This document shows, piece by piece, positions 5,670 to 6,575 of a stretch of DNA of 6,575 bases; positions within the stretch are counted from its first letter, which is position 1, and the number at the start of each line of letters is the position of its first letter. The stretch is from positions 1 through 6,575 of the forward strand of contig CALFHQ010000628.1 in the NCBI GenBank assembly GCA_937876385.1. Direction: 5' to 3'. The translations under genes and the position numbers were made by a program. The stretch comes from an uncultured Pseudomonadota bacterium. Its GTDB lineage: Bacteria; Myxococcota_A; UBA9042; CAIXZC01. The notes under the pieces are model-generated. The model did no database searches. It worked only from the letters and a program-made list of their open reading frames with translations, and had not been told where the DNA came from.

Positions 5670-6575
5670 CTACAGATTCAACCAGGCGGTGAGGAAGAAC
5701 TCGGAGAAGACGAGGTGTTTCCCGGCGCCATCTTCACGAAAGTAGAGATAGCCCGTGCGTCCCTGAAAGGCCAGGGTGAAATTCCTGAACAGTTGCTTCG
5801 ATAGGGTTAACGAGGCTCCCGGCGAAGCGGAAACATAGGAATCTTCGACGGGACTTCCGGCATCACCTGTTTCAATCGTTCTGCGCACATAGAAGATCCC
5901 TACGGAGGGGGAAAGCTCGACACGGAACGGAGTGGTCAAAGGAGCCCAGGCGAGCCCCAGGGTCCCTTCCAGAACCGTGAAGCTTTGGGCCAGAGGGCCC
6001 TGGGAACTCGTGCCCTGGGAATTTACTCCCCCGCCGACCAGGATCTCAACATAGGGGGTGAGGTCGTAGGGAAGCCAATGGTCCACTCGAAGTTCCAACC
6101 CTCCGAGGACGCTGGGGAGGAGAGACCGTTCTCGAACCTGCCGATTCCAGAATACCTGGTAGCCTGCCTTGGCACCCACAGAAAGCTCGGCCTCACGACC
6201 CTTGTCCACCAGCGTATTGCGAGAAACCTTTACCATCTTTCCAAAGGGGACCACCGTGGATTCCCCTTCCTTTACAGTGACATGAACCCGCTCCAGGTTT
6301 CTGTCAGAGCGTCGGTACACTTCGTAGGAACCCGGAGGCACCGCCAGACTGCGGGTTTCCGCGGCTTTCTTGTCCACCTCGGCCAGCACCATGTCCTCGT
6401 CGGGGTCATAGAACAGGTAGTTGCCCACCATTCCTTCGGGAAGCACCAGGCGACTGGATGAGCGTCCGGGGAAGGTGACCACCACCGATCCGTTCCCGGT
6501 CATGCGGTAGTCGAAGGTTGGATGCTGGCGGACGGTTCCGGCCTGGTAGGTCCGCTTCAGGGTCTTGTTGTAGGT
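5670..6575 (-). CDS. C-terminal part of an outer-membrane beta-barrel protein, possibly with a caspase-like N-terminus (5' truncated by window)
   Basis: The frame is open from the right edge to a TAG at 5670-5672, giving 301 visible residues. A Met at 6503 is probably internal, because 24 open codons precede it and run on in the same style. Those codons include Y-N-K-T-L and Q-H-P-T-F-D-Y-R. They resemble, from memory, the segment following the caspase-like (peptidase C14) domain in myxobacterial proteins; this is inference. Fragment residues 38-115 look like a beta-sandwich, with L-V-L-P-E-G and V-P-P-G-S-Y-E-V-Y-R. From about 127 to the end there are alternating beta strands with aromatic girdle residues, such as T-P-Y-V-E-I-L-V and G-I-F-Y-V-R-R. 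The end, F-F-L-T-A-W-L-N-L, is barrel-like, although the last residue is Leu, not Phe. A surface barrel of roughly eight strands is likely. The gene converges on the operon. Confidence 0.75.
   Translation of the reverse strand, partial: TYNKTLKRTYQAGTVRQHPTFDYRMTGNGSVVVTFPGRSSSRLVLPEGMVGNYLFYDPDEDMVLAEVDKKAAETRSLAVPPGSYEVYRRSDRNLERVHVTVKEGESTVVPFGKMVKVSRNTLVDKGREAELSVGAKAGYQVFWNRQVRERSLLPSVLGGLELRVDHWLPYDLTPYVEILVGGGVNSQGTSSQGPLAQSFTVLEGTLGLAWAPLTTPFRVELSPSVGIFYVRRTIETGDAGSPVEDSYVSASPGASLTLSKQLFRNFTLAFQGRTGYLYFREDGAGKHLVFSEFFLTAWLNL
5997..6026 (-). repeat. Imperfect 15-bp tandem duplication inside the barrel gene
   Basis: The 10-bp core GCCCTGGGAA occurs at 5997 and again at 6012, and the two 15-bp units match at 11 of 15 positions. 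On the coding strand they give V-N-S-Q-G and T-S-S-Q-G, probably a loop between barrel strands. The length keeps the reading frame. A short hairpin (GGGCC, AGAG loop, GGCCC at 5987-6000) overlaps the first unit. Confidence 0.5.

Noticed and set aside
5600..5740. A bidirectional terminator between the convergent genes
   Set aside because: Only 4 bp separate the stop codons, and I found no stable inverted repeat followed by a T-run on either strand.
5987..6000. The GGGCC/GGCCC hairpin as a terminator
   Set aside because: The stem is only five base pairs, there is no T-run on either side, and it lies in the middle of a coding region.
5985..6461. A 158-codon plus-strand frame within the minus-strand barrel gene
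   Set aside because: The minus strand is open without interruption for 301 codons and shows consistent beta-strand patterning, while the plus-strand product does not.

Overview
The window looks like chromosomal DNA from a bacterium of the Myxococcota / former Deltaproteobacteria type. This is inferred from two features. One is a short lipoprotein ending in an AgmX/PglI-like domain. The other is a barrel-ended protein whose start resembles the C-terminal arm of myxobacterial caspase-like proteins. Base composition is moderately high in GC. No mobile element, integrase, tRNA, rRNA or CRISPR array is visible, and coding density is close to 100 percent.

Positions 1-5665 read as one long, very tight plus-strand operon, truncated at its 5' end: dapA (3' end only), dapB, nadC, birA, coaX, a family 4 uracil-DNA glycosylase, an AgmX/PglI-like lipoprotein and a HAD-IB phosphatase. 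Junctions are 26 bp, a 4-bp ATGA overlap, 3 bp, a 20-bp overlap, a 4-bp ATGA overlap, about 10 bp (1 bp if a TTG start is used) and a 4-bp TTGA overlap. No internal promoter or terminator is apparent, so translational coupling is likely.

The first five genes supply central metabolism. DapA and DapB begin the lysine/diaminopimelate branch, NadC makes nicotinate mononucleotide for NAD, BirA attaches biotin to carboxylases, and CoaX phosphorylates pantothenate for CoA. The next three are less obviously related: base-excision repair of uracil in DNA, a secreted lipoprotein of unknown role, and a phosphatase that resembles SerB but appears to lack the substrate-recognition residues of phosphoserine phosphatase.

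Positions 5670-6575 hold the 3' part of a minus-strand gene that converges on the operon with only 4 bp between stop codons. Its visible part is a beta-sandwich-like segment followed by a predicted outer-membrane beta-barrel. It runs off the right edge, and its missing N-terminus may be caspase-like.

Most of the window is ordinary housekeeping sequence. The parts most worth a second look are the lipoprotein, the phosphatase with altered specificity residues, the nadC/birA junction (same frame, one stop codon, no ribosome binding site) and the barrel-ended minus-strand protein. No clearly new multi-gene system is demonstrable from the sequence alone.
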